Positions 1 to 6,530 of a stretch of 6,530 nt of DNA are shown piece by piece. The notes below the pieces were generated by a model. It saw nothing but the letters and a program-made list of their open reading frames with translations. It made no database searches and was not told where the DNA came from. How positions within the stretch are numbered: the stretch's first letter is position 1; each line of letters starts with the position of its first letter. Source of the stretch: Chlorobiaceae bacterium (GTDB lineage Bacteria > Bacteroidota > Chlorobiia > Chlorobiales > Chlorobiaceae); the NCBI GenBank assembly GCA_013336025.1, contig JAAXUM010000105.1, positions 1 through 6,530 of the forward strand, given 5' to 3'. The translations under genes and the position numbers were made by a program.

Positions 1-1
1 T

Positions 2-232
2 ACCACCGGAGGCTCGGTTCAGGAAGTCATTGAACTGCTCAAAAGCGCAGGCGCCGTCATTATCGGAGTCGGATGCGTCGTTGATCGCAGTAACGGAAAA
101 GTCAGGCTGACCGATGACCAGTACGCCGTGCTTTCAATGGAGGTCATCAGCTACACCCCTGAAGAGTGCCCTCTCTGCAAGGAAGGAATCGAGATTGATG
201 CCCCGGGAAGCAGGGCAAATCAGCAGCCCTGA
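2..232 (+). CDS. pyrE: Orotate phosphoribosyltransferase, C-terminal fragment (5' end outside window)
   Basis: This is the last 76 codons of an open frame entering from the left edge and stopping at TGA 230-232. The enzyme joins orotate to PRPP to make orotidine 5'-monophosphate in cytosolic pyrimidine synthesis. The fragment opens with TTGGS, the end of the PRPP-binding signature that in this family follows two acidic residues, here outside the window. A hydrophobic strand follows ([13 protein letters not shown], fragment residues 18-30), as expected of the type I phosphoribosyltransferase fold. Near the end is a CPLC motif (fragment residues 56-59); as I recall, such a Cys pair occurs in one branch of bacterial and archaeal PyrE proteins. 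The last dozen residues look like a disordered tail. tyrA starts 5 bp downstream, so the two are probably cotranscribed. Other type I PRTases share TTGGS, but the CPLC tail and the total pattern favour PyrE. Confidence 0.85.
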   Translation, partial: TTGGSVQEVIELLKSAGAVIIGVGCVVDRSNGKVRLTDDQYAVLSMEVISYTPEECPLCKEGIEIDAPGSRANQQP

Positions 233-237
233 CCCGT

Positions 238-1107
238 ATGAGCCATAATCCGCCAGTACAAAGCATCTCCTTTATCGGTCTCGGACTGATCGGAGCCTCC
301 CTTTTGCGAGCCTTCCGGAACGCGCCGATCATAGCCGACAAACAGATCATCCTCCAGGGATTCGACCCCTCACTGAGCGAATGCGACATCCTCTGCCTGA
401 AAAATCTCGGTCTTGACCGGTTTGTCACCGACAAAGCCACGCTCTATAAGGCCGATCTGCTTATCCTCTCCGCTCCGGTCGAGGTCAACATCACGCTCCT
501 TGACGAGATAAAACAGTTTGCAGCACCTGACACACTCATCACCGACGTTTCCAGCACCAAATCCCTGATAGCAAAAAAAGCCGAAGAACTTGCGCTGCCC
601 TTTATCGGGATGCACCCCATGGCAGGCAAGGAACAGCAGGGATACCACGAGTCCCATGAAAACATGCTGAAAGGCCGACCGATGATCCTGTGCGATAACA
701 AGGGACTGCTTGACAGCGAAAAAGGCCTCTTCCTCAAAAAACTGCTTGAATCGGCCGGATGCATCACCATCGCGATGACTCCGGAAGAACACGATCAGAT
801 CATTGCAAAAATCAGTCATCTGCCGCAACTCCTCTCCACGCTGCTCATGACCCATTGCGCCGACGCCATCAGCAAATCAGGGCCGGGATTCGCCACGCTC
901 ACAAGGCTGGCAGGAAGTCCATGGAAAATCTGGCGTGACATTGTAGCCACAAACAGCGACAACATCGCTGAAGAACTCGAACAATTTTCAAAAGAACTCG
1001 CCGAACTTGCCCTTGAGGTAAAAGCGCTCAACATGGCAAAACTCCAGCAGCGCTTTCGAGATGCCAACCAGCTCTACCAAACTCTTAAAGAGATAAACAG
1101 AGAATGA
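238..1107 (+). CDS. tyrA: Prephenate (or arogenate) dehydrogenase
   Basis: Cytosolic enzyme of tyrosine synthesis that oxidatively decarboxylates prephenate to 4-hydroxyphenylpyruvate, or arogenate to tyrosine. At 289 residues it is a stand-alone dehydrogenase with no chorismate mutase or ACT domain. An N-terminal Rossmann fold shows GLGLIG (residues 14-19), with Asp43 at the end of the second strand, which favours NAD+ over NADP+. DVSSTK (103-108) and HPMAG (126-130, containing the family's catalytic His) line the active site. The helical C-terminal dimerisation domain has SHLPQ (193-197) and a [14 protein letters not shown] segment matching the family's usual TRIA-x-SDP-x-xW-x-DI. The ATG at 238 is chosen because it lies 10 residues before the first strand and 5 bp after the pyrE stop; no SD is visible before it. 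Its stop overlaps the nadK start (ATGA), suggesting translational coupling. Substrate choice cannot be read from sequence. Confidence 0.92.
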   Translation: MSHNPPVQSISFIGLGLIGASLLRAFRNAPIIADKQIILQGFDPSLSECDILCLKNLGLDRFVTDKATLYKADLLILSAPVEVNITLLDEIKQFAAPDTLITDVSSTKSLIAKKAEELALPFIGMHPMAGKEQQGYHESHENMLKGRPMILCDNKGLLDSEKGLFLKKLLESAGCITIAMTPEEHDQIIAKISHLPQLLSTLLMTHCADAISKSGPGFATLTRLAGSPWKIWRDIVATNSDNIAEELEQFSKELAELALEVKALNMAKLQQRFRDANQLYQTLKEINRE

Positions 1108-1961
1108 AATTCGGTATCGTCATCAACACATCCAGAGAACGAGCGATCGCCCTTGCCCGAGATCTCATGGCATGGCTCTCGAAGCGTGGCCACGACTATA
1201 TCTTCGACACAGCCTCTGCAATCGCACTCCAGATCCCCCAGACCGCGCCGATCGAGGAACTCAACAAACAGTGCGACGCCTTTGTCTCGCTCGGAGGTGA
1301 CGGAACGCTGCTCTTTACCTCTCACTACTCCGTAACCAAACCGGTCATAGGCATCAACGTCGGATACCTCGGCTTTTTAACAGAGTTCTCGCCCGATGAG
1401 ATGGTATCGGCAATAGAAAAAGTTCTGAGCGGAAACTACTCCATACACAACCGATCCCAGCTTGAAGCCACATTCTCCACGAACGGCAGAATTGAACAAC
1501 TCAGAGCACTCAACGATGTGGTCATTGAAAAAGGCACCTATCCTCGCATTCCGACCTTTGTCATAAAACTTGACGGAGAGCTCCTCGGCTCCTACAGGGC
1601 CGACGGGATCATCATAGCCACATCCACCGGATCCACCGCCTACTCCATGTCTGCAGGAGGCCCGATCATCGCGCCGAAATCAAGCGTCTTTGTCATTACC
1701 CCGATCTGCCCGCACATGCTTACGATAAGACCGATCGTCATCAATGACGAAAAAATCATCCAGGTCTCAATCGACGCCCCCGACGGAGAGTTCCCCCTCA
1801 ATGGCGACGGGCATCTTCGAAAACTGCTTGCCCCGCAGGAAGTGGTAACCGTAAAAAAATCACAACAGGTCATCAATCTGGTCGCCAACGAAAACCGCGA
1901 CTACTGTGAAATACTGCGAACCAAACTGCTCTGGGGTCGCGAACACGACTCAAACCAGTAA
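1104..1961 (+). CDS. nadK: NAD kinase
   Basis: Cytosolic enzyme that phosphorylates NAD+ on the adenosine 2'-hydroxyl to make NADP+. The 285 residues are a normal length for bacterial NadK. Family marks appear in order: a first strand KFGIVINTS near the N-terminus, the GGDGT catalytic loop (residues 64-68, with the catalytic Asp66), [12 protein letters not shown] just after it, the dinucleotide-binding loop as [10 protein letters not shown] (Asn137-Asp138, where most relatives have Asn-Glu), and the TGSTAY substrate motif (175-180) leading into SAGGPI. The C-terminal beta-sandwich part follows ([12 protein letters not shown]). The Asn-Asp variant is conservative and does not suggest loss of activity. 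The start codon lies inside the tyrA stop (4-bp ATGA overlap), so expression is probably tied to tyrA. Only a weak GAG element is visible upstream. Confidence in the family is very high. Confidence 0.96.
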   Translation: MKFGIVINTSRERAIALARDLMAWLSKRGHDYIFDTASAIALQIPQTAPIEELNKQCDAFVSLGGDGTLLFTSHYSVTKPVIGINVGYLGFLTEFSPDEMVSAIEKVLSGNYSIHNRSQLEATFSTNGRIEQLRALNDVVIEKGTYPRIPTFVIKLDGELLGSYRADGIIIATSTGSTAYSMSAGGPIIAPKSSVFVITPICPHMLTIRPIVINDEKIIQVSIDAPDGEFPLNGDGHLRKLLAPQEVVTVKKSQQVINLVANENRDYCEILRTKLLWGREHDSNQ

Positions 1962-2004
1962 ACAGCGGACCGCCTCACCCTGAATTCCTATACGCGCCAG
2001 CTTC

Positions 2005-3459
2005 ATGAATCACAGCATCACCACGGACTCACTGAACCAGCTTCTCGGCATACCGAAAGAGACGCCACTGCATCTCGACGAAATGTGCAAACAGCTTCGC
2101 CCCATTCTCTATCCAGCACCCGTCATTTCAGAACGCCTCGAACGATTTTGCCATGCCCTCTCTGCAAGCATGGCAGAACTTGGCATCCCCGTATCCACCC
2201 CCGACAACGGCGCACTGCCGAACGGACGATTCCGTCCGGGAACAGTGATTCTCGCCCCTGGAGAGTTCCCCGACAACCTGCTTGCCATCAACCGTGTATC
2301 AACGCTCTACAACAACATCATTGTCGGCATTTACGACGAACCCGCACCACTGACCCCGGAAGCAACAGCACAGGATCGGCTCAACATCATTGTCCGGAGA
2401 CTTGCCCGCGACATGGTGCACATGCTCATCTTCGTCACCGACCACACCTGGACACTCTGCACCATGAACGGAGGCGTTGTCACCCTCCAGGGCCCATACC
2501 CCGACAAAAACGACGTGCGCTGCACACTGGTGCCAAAACTCACCGCACAGGTAGTTCCGCCAAAACCGGAAACCCTTGACATCCTTCATCCGGCAAAACA
2601 GGATGAAGCGATGGCATCAGAAGCCACAACAGAGGATTTTCTCCTGTGCAGCTCGCTCTGGAGCAGCAGCAGTTACCTGTTGACCCATACCTCGCGCGAA
2701 AACCTTCCCTACCGTAACGACTACTACAAAAAAATAGTAGCACGCTACCTCGACGAACGCAACGGCATGAGTTACGGGTTTTTTGCCCGTCAGCTTCCAG
2801 TCAGAGCAGAAGCCGCCATAAGGCAGGAGCGCAACACGTCCGGGCAGAATAAAAACAACGCCGAGCAAACCATGCTCCCGGTTCGCATTCAGAACCGGAC
2901 CTATCTGGTACCGATTCCGGAAGTAGCCATTCTTACCACCCGTTCAGGATGCCGAAAAAACAACCTGAACCCCAAAACCGATCTTGTTGAAATCAGACTG
3001 AAAAACGGAAGAATCTCCATGAAAACGGCAGGGAAGCTGCCTGAAGGCACAACCGCAAAACCATCGTTCGATACGCTCACCATTGCCGCCCATGCACTTG
3101 GCAATGTTCTGGTTGCAAGTATCCTCAAAACCGCAAAACCGGACTCAGCCTTTCCCCGCTATCTCGAACACCAGGGAGCATCCATGACCCACTGGCACGG
3201 AGTACCGCGAAAAGAGCATATTCCTGAAGGATATTTTCTGCACGGAGAGAAGAACCCCCCCGTCTCCTGCTCAACGCCGCAATCTGCGGCATACAGTCTG
3301 CTTGGAAAAATCGAAGCGCTTGAACAGGCGCTTGAAGCGGGAATCGACTACCAGGGCGACGTTCACCTTGAACCGAACCACGGAACAAACATTGTCGGCA
3401 TGCTCACGCTTGCGGAAACAGCCCGAATTCTGCACCAATACCAGAACGACCCGGTCTGA
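2005..3459 (+). CDS. Unrecognised conserved-looking 484-residue protein
   Basis: I do not recognise this protein and assign no function. The start is well fixed: an in-frame TGA lies at 1981-1983 and ATG 2005 is the first usual start codon after it. There is no SD, no signal peptide and no clear membrane segment, so a soluble cytosolic protein is likely. Two blocks can be seen. Residues 1 to about 270 hold mixed alpha/beta-looking sequence (GTVILAPGEFPDNLLAINR from 79; YYKKIVARYLDE from 240; MSYGFFARQLP from 255). Residues 290-484 form a second block with a HWHG element (396-399) and a Cys-poor, His-containing C-terminus (GDVHLEPNHGTN, 451-462). An Asn/Gln-rich linker (about 274-289) separates the blocks, and a polar stretch near 196-210 may be another linker. 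It lies 43 bp after nadK on the same strand and may be cotranscribed. Codon use looks like its neighbours, with no sign of recent transfer. Confidence 0.85.
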   Translation: MNHSITTDSLNQLLGIPKETPLHLDEMCKQLRPILYPAPVISERLERFCHALSASMAELGIPVSTPDNGALPNGRFRPGTVILAPGEFPDNLLAINRVSTLYNNIIVGIYDEPAPLTPEATAQDRLNIIVRRLARDMVHMLIFVTDHTWTLCTMNGGVVTLQGPYPDKNDVRCTLVPKLTAQVVPPKPETLDILHPAKQDEAMASEATTEDFLLCSSLWSSSSYLLTHTSRENLPYRNDYYKKIVARYLDERNGMSYGFFARQLPVRAEAAIRQERNTSGQNKNNAEQTMLPVRIQNRTYLVPIPEVAILTTRSGCRKNNLNPKTDLVEIRLKNGRISMKTAGKLPEGTTAKPSFDTLTIAAHALGNVLVASILKTAKPDSAFPRYLEHQGASMTHWHGVPRKEHIPEGYFLHGEKNPPVSCSTPQSAAYSLLGKIEALEQALEAGIDYQGDVHLEPNHGTNIVGMLTLAETARILHQYQNDPV

Positions 3460-3526
3460 ACACTCCCCCCCGACACATCGTGACAACCGGACGATCTGAT
3501 TCCGTAACAGGTTTTCCGGAAACTCC
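3460..3526. other. Convergent intergenic spacer without a clear terminator
   Basis: These 67 bp lie between the stop codons of two converging genes, where a bidirectional terminator would be expected. I see only weak symmetry: a 5-bp stem ATCGT/ACGAT (3477-3494 region) and the loopless 10-bp palindrome TTTCCGGAAA (about 3513-3522). Neither has a U-run after it. A C7 run follows the upstream stop codon. Termination may be Rho-dependent or occur inside the opposing genes; this is inference. Confidence 0.4.
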
Positions 3527-4072
3527 CTATGCTTCGCGATGATCCATATACGACCACTTGCCCTGCTGCATCAGAATCATCTCAACGATCTCCCTCACAC
3601 ACCCCTTGCCACCCTCATAGGCAGAAATATAAGCAACGCGATGACGAAGATAGTCCGTCCCGTCAATAGGAGTAACAGGAAACCCCACCTGCTCAAGCAC
3701 CGATATATCGCCAAGATCGTCACCGATATAGGCACATGAATCATCATCAAGGCCTGCGGCATCCCGAAAAGAGACATAGGCATCAAAAACGCTTTCGGCA
3801 TTGAGATAAAGCTCCGTAACACCGAGCTGCTCAAGAAGAGGCCTGTACACCTCCGCATTGCGCTCTGAAACCACCGCCACATGAAACCCGTGCTTCAGAG
3901 CCTCTTTCAACGCTGTTGCATCCCTCACAGAGATCGAGCAGATCTCCCGGCCACTGCCGTCAATCGTAATCCTGCCGCCATTGAGCACACCGTCAACAGG
4001 AATAACCAGAGCCCTGACAGCAGCAAGCGCCTGCTGAATCTTTGAAGAGGGATCCGCCTCTGAAGGCTGCAT
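3527..4072 (-). CDS. KdsC-like HAD family protein with missing catalytic nucleophile
   Basis: The 181-residue protein aligns along its length with KDO-8-phosphate phosphatase (KdsC), the C0-type HAD enzyme that follows KdsA in LPS core synthesis. Matching parts are VDGVLNGGRITIDG (from residue 26), VRD (49-51), VVSERN (motif II, Ser69), YIGDDLGD (motif IV, 115-122), a GGKGCVREI segment for the family's GGRGAVREV, and a final QGKW. The first Asp of motif I (DxDGVL), the phospho-accepting nucleophile, is Pro25, encoded by CCT on the complement of 3998-4000. The motif III Lys is Val95 in an ungapped alignment from memory with E. coli KdsC. GHG/GYG after VRD is ATA, and motif II Gly-Arg is Glu-Arg. 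The frame is otherwise intact. The start at 4072 was chosen because the conserved fold begins about 20 residues later; a longer frame to 4282 runs into kdsA. It follows kdsA by 37 bp. It may be an inactive relative with a binding or regulatory role. Confidence 0.85.
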   Translation of the reverse strand: MQPSEADPSSKIQQALAAVRALVIPVDGVLNGGRITIDGSGREICSISVRDATALKEALKHGFHVAVVSERNAEVYRPLLEQLGVTELYLNAESVFDAYVSFRDAAGLDDDSCAYIGDDLGDISVLEQVGFPVTPIDGTDYLRHRVAYISAYEGGKGCVREIVEMILMQQGKWSYMDHREA

Positions 4073-4109
4073 CCCGAAAAACTGAAAACCTGACAAGAGC
4101 GTAACCGTT

Positions 4110-4940
4110 TTATAGTGAATGAATAGACTGCATACAGCGGCGAAGCTGCACCAGCTCTTTAACAACAGAAGCAAAATCATCGAGACGCACCTGGGTCGCC
4201 GCATCTGAAAGCGCATGTTCCGGCGAAGGATGCACCTCAAAAAACAAACCGTCAACCCCTGCCGCAACTGCTGCACGGGCAAGCGGCATCATAAACTCGC
4301 GCTCCCCGCCAGAAACGCCACTGCCCGAAGAGGGAAGCTGAAGGCTATGGGTTGCATCATACAGAACAGGATACCCTGCCGAAGCCATCTTCGGAAAAGA
4401 GCGGAAATCGACAACAAGATTATGATATCCGAACGAGCTTCCCCGTTCCGTCAGCATGATGCGACGGTTACCTGTTCCGGCAACCTTGGCGGCAGCAAAA
4501 GCCATATCTTCAGGAGCCATAAACTGCCCCTTCTTGATATTCACCGCCCTTCCCGACTCGCCCGCCGCCACAAGCAGTTCAGTCTGACGACAAAGAAACG
4601 CAGGTATCTGCAGCACGTCAACATACCGGGCCGCCAGCGCGACCTCCGACGTTTCATGAACATCGGTCACAACAGGCATCCCGAAAGACTCCCGTATACC
4701 GGCAAGAATTTCAAGCGCCTCCTGATCGCCAATACCGGTAAAAGAACCTCCCGATGAACGGTTTGCCTTACGATACGAGCCCTTGAAAAGAAACTTCACC
4801 CCCTCCTGCCGGCTTATCCTCCCAAGCTCCTCAGCAATTTCAACAGCCATTGCCCGGTTTTCCACAAGACAAGGGCCGGCAATAAACAGCAGATCGCCTT
4901 TTTCAGGAACAGTTATGGATCCGATTGAGAACTTTTGCAA
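4110..4940 (-). CDS. kdsA: 3-deoxy-D-manno-octulosonate 8-phosphate (KDO8P) synthase, metal-dependent class
   Basis: Cytosolic enzyme condensing phosphoenolpyruvate with arabinose 5-phosphate to give KDO-8-phosphate, the precursor of the inner-core sugar of LPS. The 276 residues form a TIM barrel of normal family length. IAGPC (20-24), [11 protein letters not shown] (53-63), TDVHE (92-96), [10 protein letters not shown] (111-120) and DATHSLQLP (195-203) are family marks. The metal-ligand set is complete: Cys24, His198, Glu235 and Asp246, each exactly 13 residues after the ligands I recall for Aquifex aeolicus (Cys11, His185, Glu222, Asp233). This puts it in the metal-dependent class rather than the Asn-type, metal-free class of E. 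coli. The KANRSS motif separates it from the related DAHP synthases. The start codon is TTG (complement of 4938-4940), supported by an SD sequence 5 nt upstream; the next in-frame Met is at residue 31, inside the barrel. The KdsC-like gene follows in the same direction. Confidence 0.95.
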   Translation of the reverse strand: MQKFSIGSITVPEKGDLLFIAGPCLVENRAMAVEIAEELGRISRQEGVKFLFKGSYRKANRSSGGSFTGIGDQEALEILAGIRESFGMPVVTDVHETSEVALAARYVDVLQIPAFLCRQTELLVAAGESGRAVNIKKGQFMAPEDMAFAAAKVAGTGNRRIMLTERGSSFGYHNLVVDFRSFPKMASAGYPVLYDATHSLQLPSSGSGVSGGEREFMMPLARAAVAAGVDGLFFEVHPSPEHALSDAATQVRLDDFASVVKELVQLRRCMQSIHSL

Positions 4941-4945
4941 AGAAA

Positions 4946-4950
4946 CACCT
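4946..4950 (-). promoter_or_regulatory. Shine-Dalgarno sequence of kdsA
   Basis: On the minus strand this reads AGGTG, complementary to the 3' end of 16S rRNA, with 5 nt before the TTG start codon of kdsA. It decides the start: no in-frame ATG precedes it and the next Met would remove the IAGPC metal-binding strand. It is the only convincing SD sequence ahead of any gene in the window. Confidence 0.7.
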
Positions 4951-4987
4951 GTTAAATATTGATGAAACAGCGAGGTTATCTTTTATG

Positions 4988-5006
4988 AAATTTATGGGTT
5001 AAATTT
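4988..5006. repeat. Interrupted palindrome, 7-bp arms, 5-bp spacer
   Basis: AAATTTA and TAAATTT are perfect inverted copies separated by TGGGT, in the middle of the divergent intergenic region. The size and the symmetry fit an operator for a dimeric regulator, but the arms are made only of A and T in an AT-rich stretch, so chance is a serious alternative. No second copy is present in the window. Confidence 0.35.
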
Positions 5007-5052
5007 ACACAATATTTTGTATTAACAGCCCGCAATCAAACCAGACAAAACC

Positions 5053-6375
5053 ATGAGTATTGCTGATACCCGTCAACGGCTGCAGGAAATCGAAAAACAG
5101 CTTGCCAACCTTGTTGAGGAACAGACAACAATAAAAGCACAATGGGACAGCGAAAAAGAGCTGATCCAGTCATCAAGAACACTGAAAGCAGAGCTTGAGC
5201 AGCTCCGGCTGCAGGCTGAAGAGTTCGAACGACAGGGCGACTACGGAAAGGTAGCCGAAATCCGGTATGGCAAAATAGTCGATATCCAGCGCAGAATCGA
5301 TGAAAACCGAAGAAAAATAGAAGAAAAACAGGCCTCGGGCGATCTCATCATGAAAGAAGAGATTGACGCTGAAGATATCGCCGATATCGTCTCACGATGG
5401 ACAGGCATACCGGTCAGCAAAATGCTGCAATCCGAACGACAGAAACTCCTGCACATCGAAACCGAACTCCACCAGCGGGTAATCGGCCAGGAAGAGGCCG
5501 TCACGGCGGTCAGCGAAGCGGTAAAGCGCTCAAGAGCAGGAATGGGCGACGAAAAAAAACCCATAGGTTCATTTATCTTTCTCGGGCCCACAGGCGTAGG
5601 AAAAACCGAACTTGCCCGGGCACTTGCCGAATACCTTTTCGATAACGAAGACTCGATGATCCGCATCGACATGAGCGAATACATGGAATCACATACCGTC
5701 AGCCGGCTCGTCGGAGCCCCTCCCGGATATGTCGGCTATGAAGAGGGAGGGCAGCTCACCGAAGCAGTCCGGCGCAAACCATTCTCAGTCGTCCTGCTCG
5801 ACGAAATCGAAAAAGCGCATCCCGACGTCTTCAACATCCTCCTGCAGATCCTTGACGACGGTCGCCTCACCGACAGCAAGGGACATACGGTGAACTTCAA
5901 GAACACCATCATCATCATGACCAGCAACATCGGGGCGCAGCTCATCCAGGCAGAGATGGAAAAAATGGATGGCATGAATCGGGATATGCTCCTTTCCGGT
6001 CTCCAGGAAAAGCTCTTTCTTCTGCTCAAACAGCAGGTAAAACCTGAATTTCTCAACCGGATCGACGAAATCATCCTCTTTACCCCGCTCACGCGAACAG
6101 ACCTCACAAAAATCGTGCTCATCCAGTTCAAACGCATACAGGAGATGGCGGCACGCCAGAGAATCACCCTTACCATCACCGACCCTGCACTTGAATGGAT
6201 AGCACAGGCAGGATTCGACCCGGCATTCGGAGCGCGGCCGCTCAAAAGGGTGATGCAGCGAAAAATCACCAACAAACTCTCGGAACTCATCCTCTCGGCA
6301 GAGGTTCAGGAAGGCGACACCGTAGCAATTGAGGTTTTGGAAGGCGAACTGAAACTCACAAAAAAAGCCTCCTGA
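5053..6375 (+). CDS. clpB: ClpB-type disaggregase, C-terminal half only (part of M domain plus NBD2)
   Basis: This 440-residue AAA+ protein matches the second half of ClpB/Hsp104, the cytosolic ATP-driven disaggregase that works with DnaK. ClpB is normally about 860 residues; the N domain, NBD1 and the first part of the M domain are absent. Residues 1-100 are a charged coiled coil matching the later M-domain helices, including YGKI (Tyr72, the counterpart of E. coli Tyr503). WTGIPVSKM (116-124) opens NBD2. Walker A is GPTGVGKT (178-185), the pore loop GYVG (225-228), Walker B VVLLDE (246-251), sensor 1 TSN (290-292), the arginine finger in FLNRID (Arg336), and sensor 2 GARPLKR (Arg395). NBD2 therefore looks catalytically complete. 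The start is firm: TAA at 5023-5025 is in frame upstream and ATG 5053 is the first start codon, so this is not an unseen extension of a longer gene. No SD is visible. It may pair with an N-terminal half encoded elsewhere. Confidence 0.93.
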   Translation: MSIADTRQRLQEIEKQLANLVEEQTTIKAQWDSEKELIQSSRTLKAELEQLRLQAEEFERQGDYGKVAEIRYGKIVDIQRRIDENRRKIEEKQASGDLIMKEEIDAEDIADIVSRWTGIPVSKMLQSERQKLLHIETELHQRVIGQEEAVTAVSEAVKRSRAGMGDEKKPIGSFIFLGPTGVGKTELARALAEYLFDNEDSMIRIDMSEYMESHTVSRLVGAPPGYVGYEEGGQLTEAVRRKPFSVVLLDEIEKAHPDVFNILLQILDDGRLTDSKGHTVNFKNTIIIMTSNIGAQLIQAEMEKMDGMNRDMLLSGLQEKLFLLLKQQVKPEFLNRIDEIILFTPLTRTDLTKIVLIQFKRIQEMAARQRITLTITDPALEWIAQAGFDPAFGARPLKRVMQRKITNKLSELILSAEVQEGDTVAIEVLEGELKLTKKAS

Positions 6376-6400
6376 AACCACAAAAAAAACCCGTTCCCCT

Positions 6401-6530
6401 ATGAAAAAAAACCTGCTGCCGACCTCTCTTTTGATCCTGCTCCTGATGCGTCAGGCCCTGCCTGTCAGGGCCGCCAGGGCCCCGGACAGTCTGGCGCTAA
6501 AAATCGGCCCGAGGATTATGACCGGATTCA
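6401..6530 (+). CDS. Exported protein of unknown function, N-terminal fragment (3' end outside window)
   Basis: An ATG 25 bp after the clpB-half stop opens a frame that runs to the window edge without a stop (43 codons seen). The first residues are a typical signal peptide: MKKN, a hydrophobic core rich in Leu (LLPTSLLILLL), then a short region ending ARA before PDS, which fits signal peptidase I cleavage after about residue 27. There is no lipobox Cys, so it is not an evident lipoprotein. The mature start (LALKIGPRIMTGF) could be a beta strand of an outer-membrane or periplasmic protein, but too little is visible to name it. No SD sequence precedes it, and the 25-bp spacer has no terminator, so it may be read through from the upstream gene. 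Confidence 0.7.
   Translation, partial: MKKNLLPTSLLILLLMRQALPVRAARAPDSLALKIGPRIMTGF

Larger units (their letters stand above)
4941..5052. promoter_or_regulatory. Divergent AT-rich intergenic region (kdsA / half-clpB)
   Basis: This 112-bp region is clearly richer in A+T than the flanking genes and must hold the promoters for both divergent transcripts. For the leftward side, TTGTGT and a CATAAA/GATAAC-like hexamer on the minus strand are possible sigma-70-type elements. For the rightward side, TATTAA (5020-5025) could be a -10 element, but no good -35 sits at the right distance. These assignments are weak. I see no CIRCE-type heat-shock operator (TTAGCACTC-N9-GAGTGCTAA), which might have been expected before a chaperone gene. 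Confidence 0.5.

Noticed and set aside
370..855. 161-codon minus-strand frame opposite tyrA
   Set aside because: It is a shadow of tyrA, whose plus-strand motifs are unambiguous; no start signal or family similarity supports it.
2085..2579. 164-codon plus-strand frame inside the unknown gene
   Set aside because: Arg/His/Pro-rich translation without pattern; the 484-codon frame over the same stretch has normal composition and a well-defined start.
3513..3522. TTTCCGGAAA palindrome as a terminator hairpin
   Set aside because: It has no loop and no following U-run, so it cannot form a standard intrinsic terminator.
4073..4282. A 70-residue N-terminal extension of the KdsC-like frame, running into kdsA on the same strand in another frame
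   Set aside because: The extension overlaps the conserved C-terminal part of kdsA, its sequence shows no family similarity, and KdsC proteins normally begin about 20 residues before motif I, as with the ATG at 4072.
4215..4757. 180-codon open frame on the plus strand opposite kdsA
   Set aside because: It lies wholly antisense to a well-supported enzyme gene and its translation is rich in Arg, His and Lys without any pattern, typical of a shadow frame.
5736..6290. Long antisense frames (184 and 198 codons) opposite the ClpB half
   Set aside because: The plus-strand frame has every NBD2 motif in place; the antisense translations are Ser/Arg/Cys-rich and patternless.
6382..6411. Two runs of eight A residues, one before and one just after the start codon of the exported-protein gene, as possible phase-variation tracts
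   Set aside because: Lys-Lys codons after the initiator Met are usual in signal peptides, and eight A residues is short for a slippage switch; nothing else supports it.
1..6530. A defence, mobile or secondary-metabolism system in the window
   Set aside because: I saw no transposase, recombinase, nuclease, toxin-antitoxin pair, CRISPR repeat or tRNA; all recognisable genes are housekeeping ones.

Overview
The window looks like chromosomal housekeeping DNA from a Gram-negative bacterium, most likely a green sulfur bacterium (Chlorobi) or close relative. Three things point there. The proteins have the general character of that group. KDO synthesis genes imply an LPS outer membrane. A ClpB chaperone exists as a free-standing C-terminal half, an arrangement I recall, without being able to check, from Chlorobium. 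Almost no gene has a visible Shine-Dalgarno (SD) sequence. The assignment to Chlorobi is an inference.

Layout. Positions 1-3459 carry a tight rightward cluster: the 3' end of pyrE (orotate phosphoribosyltransferase), tyrA (prephenate/arogenate dehydrogenase, 5 bp after pyrE), nadK (NAD kinase, ATGA overlap with tyrA) and a 484-residue protein I do not recognise, 43 bp after nadK. This cluster meets a leftward pair head-on across 67 bp that hold no clear terminator. The pair is kdsA (KDO-8-phosphate synthase, metal-dependent class) followed by a KdsC-like HAD protein. A 112-bp AT-rich region then separates kdsA from a rightward gene for a half-length ClpB (part of the M domain, NBD2 and the C-terminal subdomain). 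Last comes the first 43 codons of a gene for an exported protein, cut by the window end.

How the genes relate. The first cluster joins pyrimidine, tyrosine and NADP supply, an ordinary mixed housekeeping operon plus one unknown. kdsA and the HAD gene look like the usual KDO synthase/phosphatase pair, but the HAD protein has Pro where the catalytic nucleophile Asp should be and has lost the motif III Lys, so it is probably not a working phosphatase of the normal kind. The ClpB half would need a separately encoded partner carrying NBD1, or would work alone as a single-ring AAA+ protein.

I see no tRNA, rRNA, CRISPR array, insertion sequence or phage gene. The points worth a second look are the altered KdsC, the half ClpB, the unknown 484-residue protein and the small palindrome in the divergent intergenic region. 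None of these amounts to a clearly new multi-gene system.
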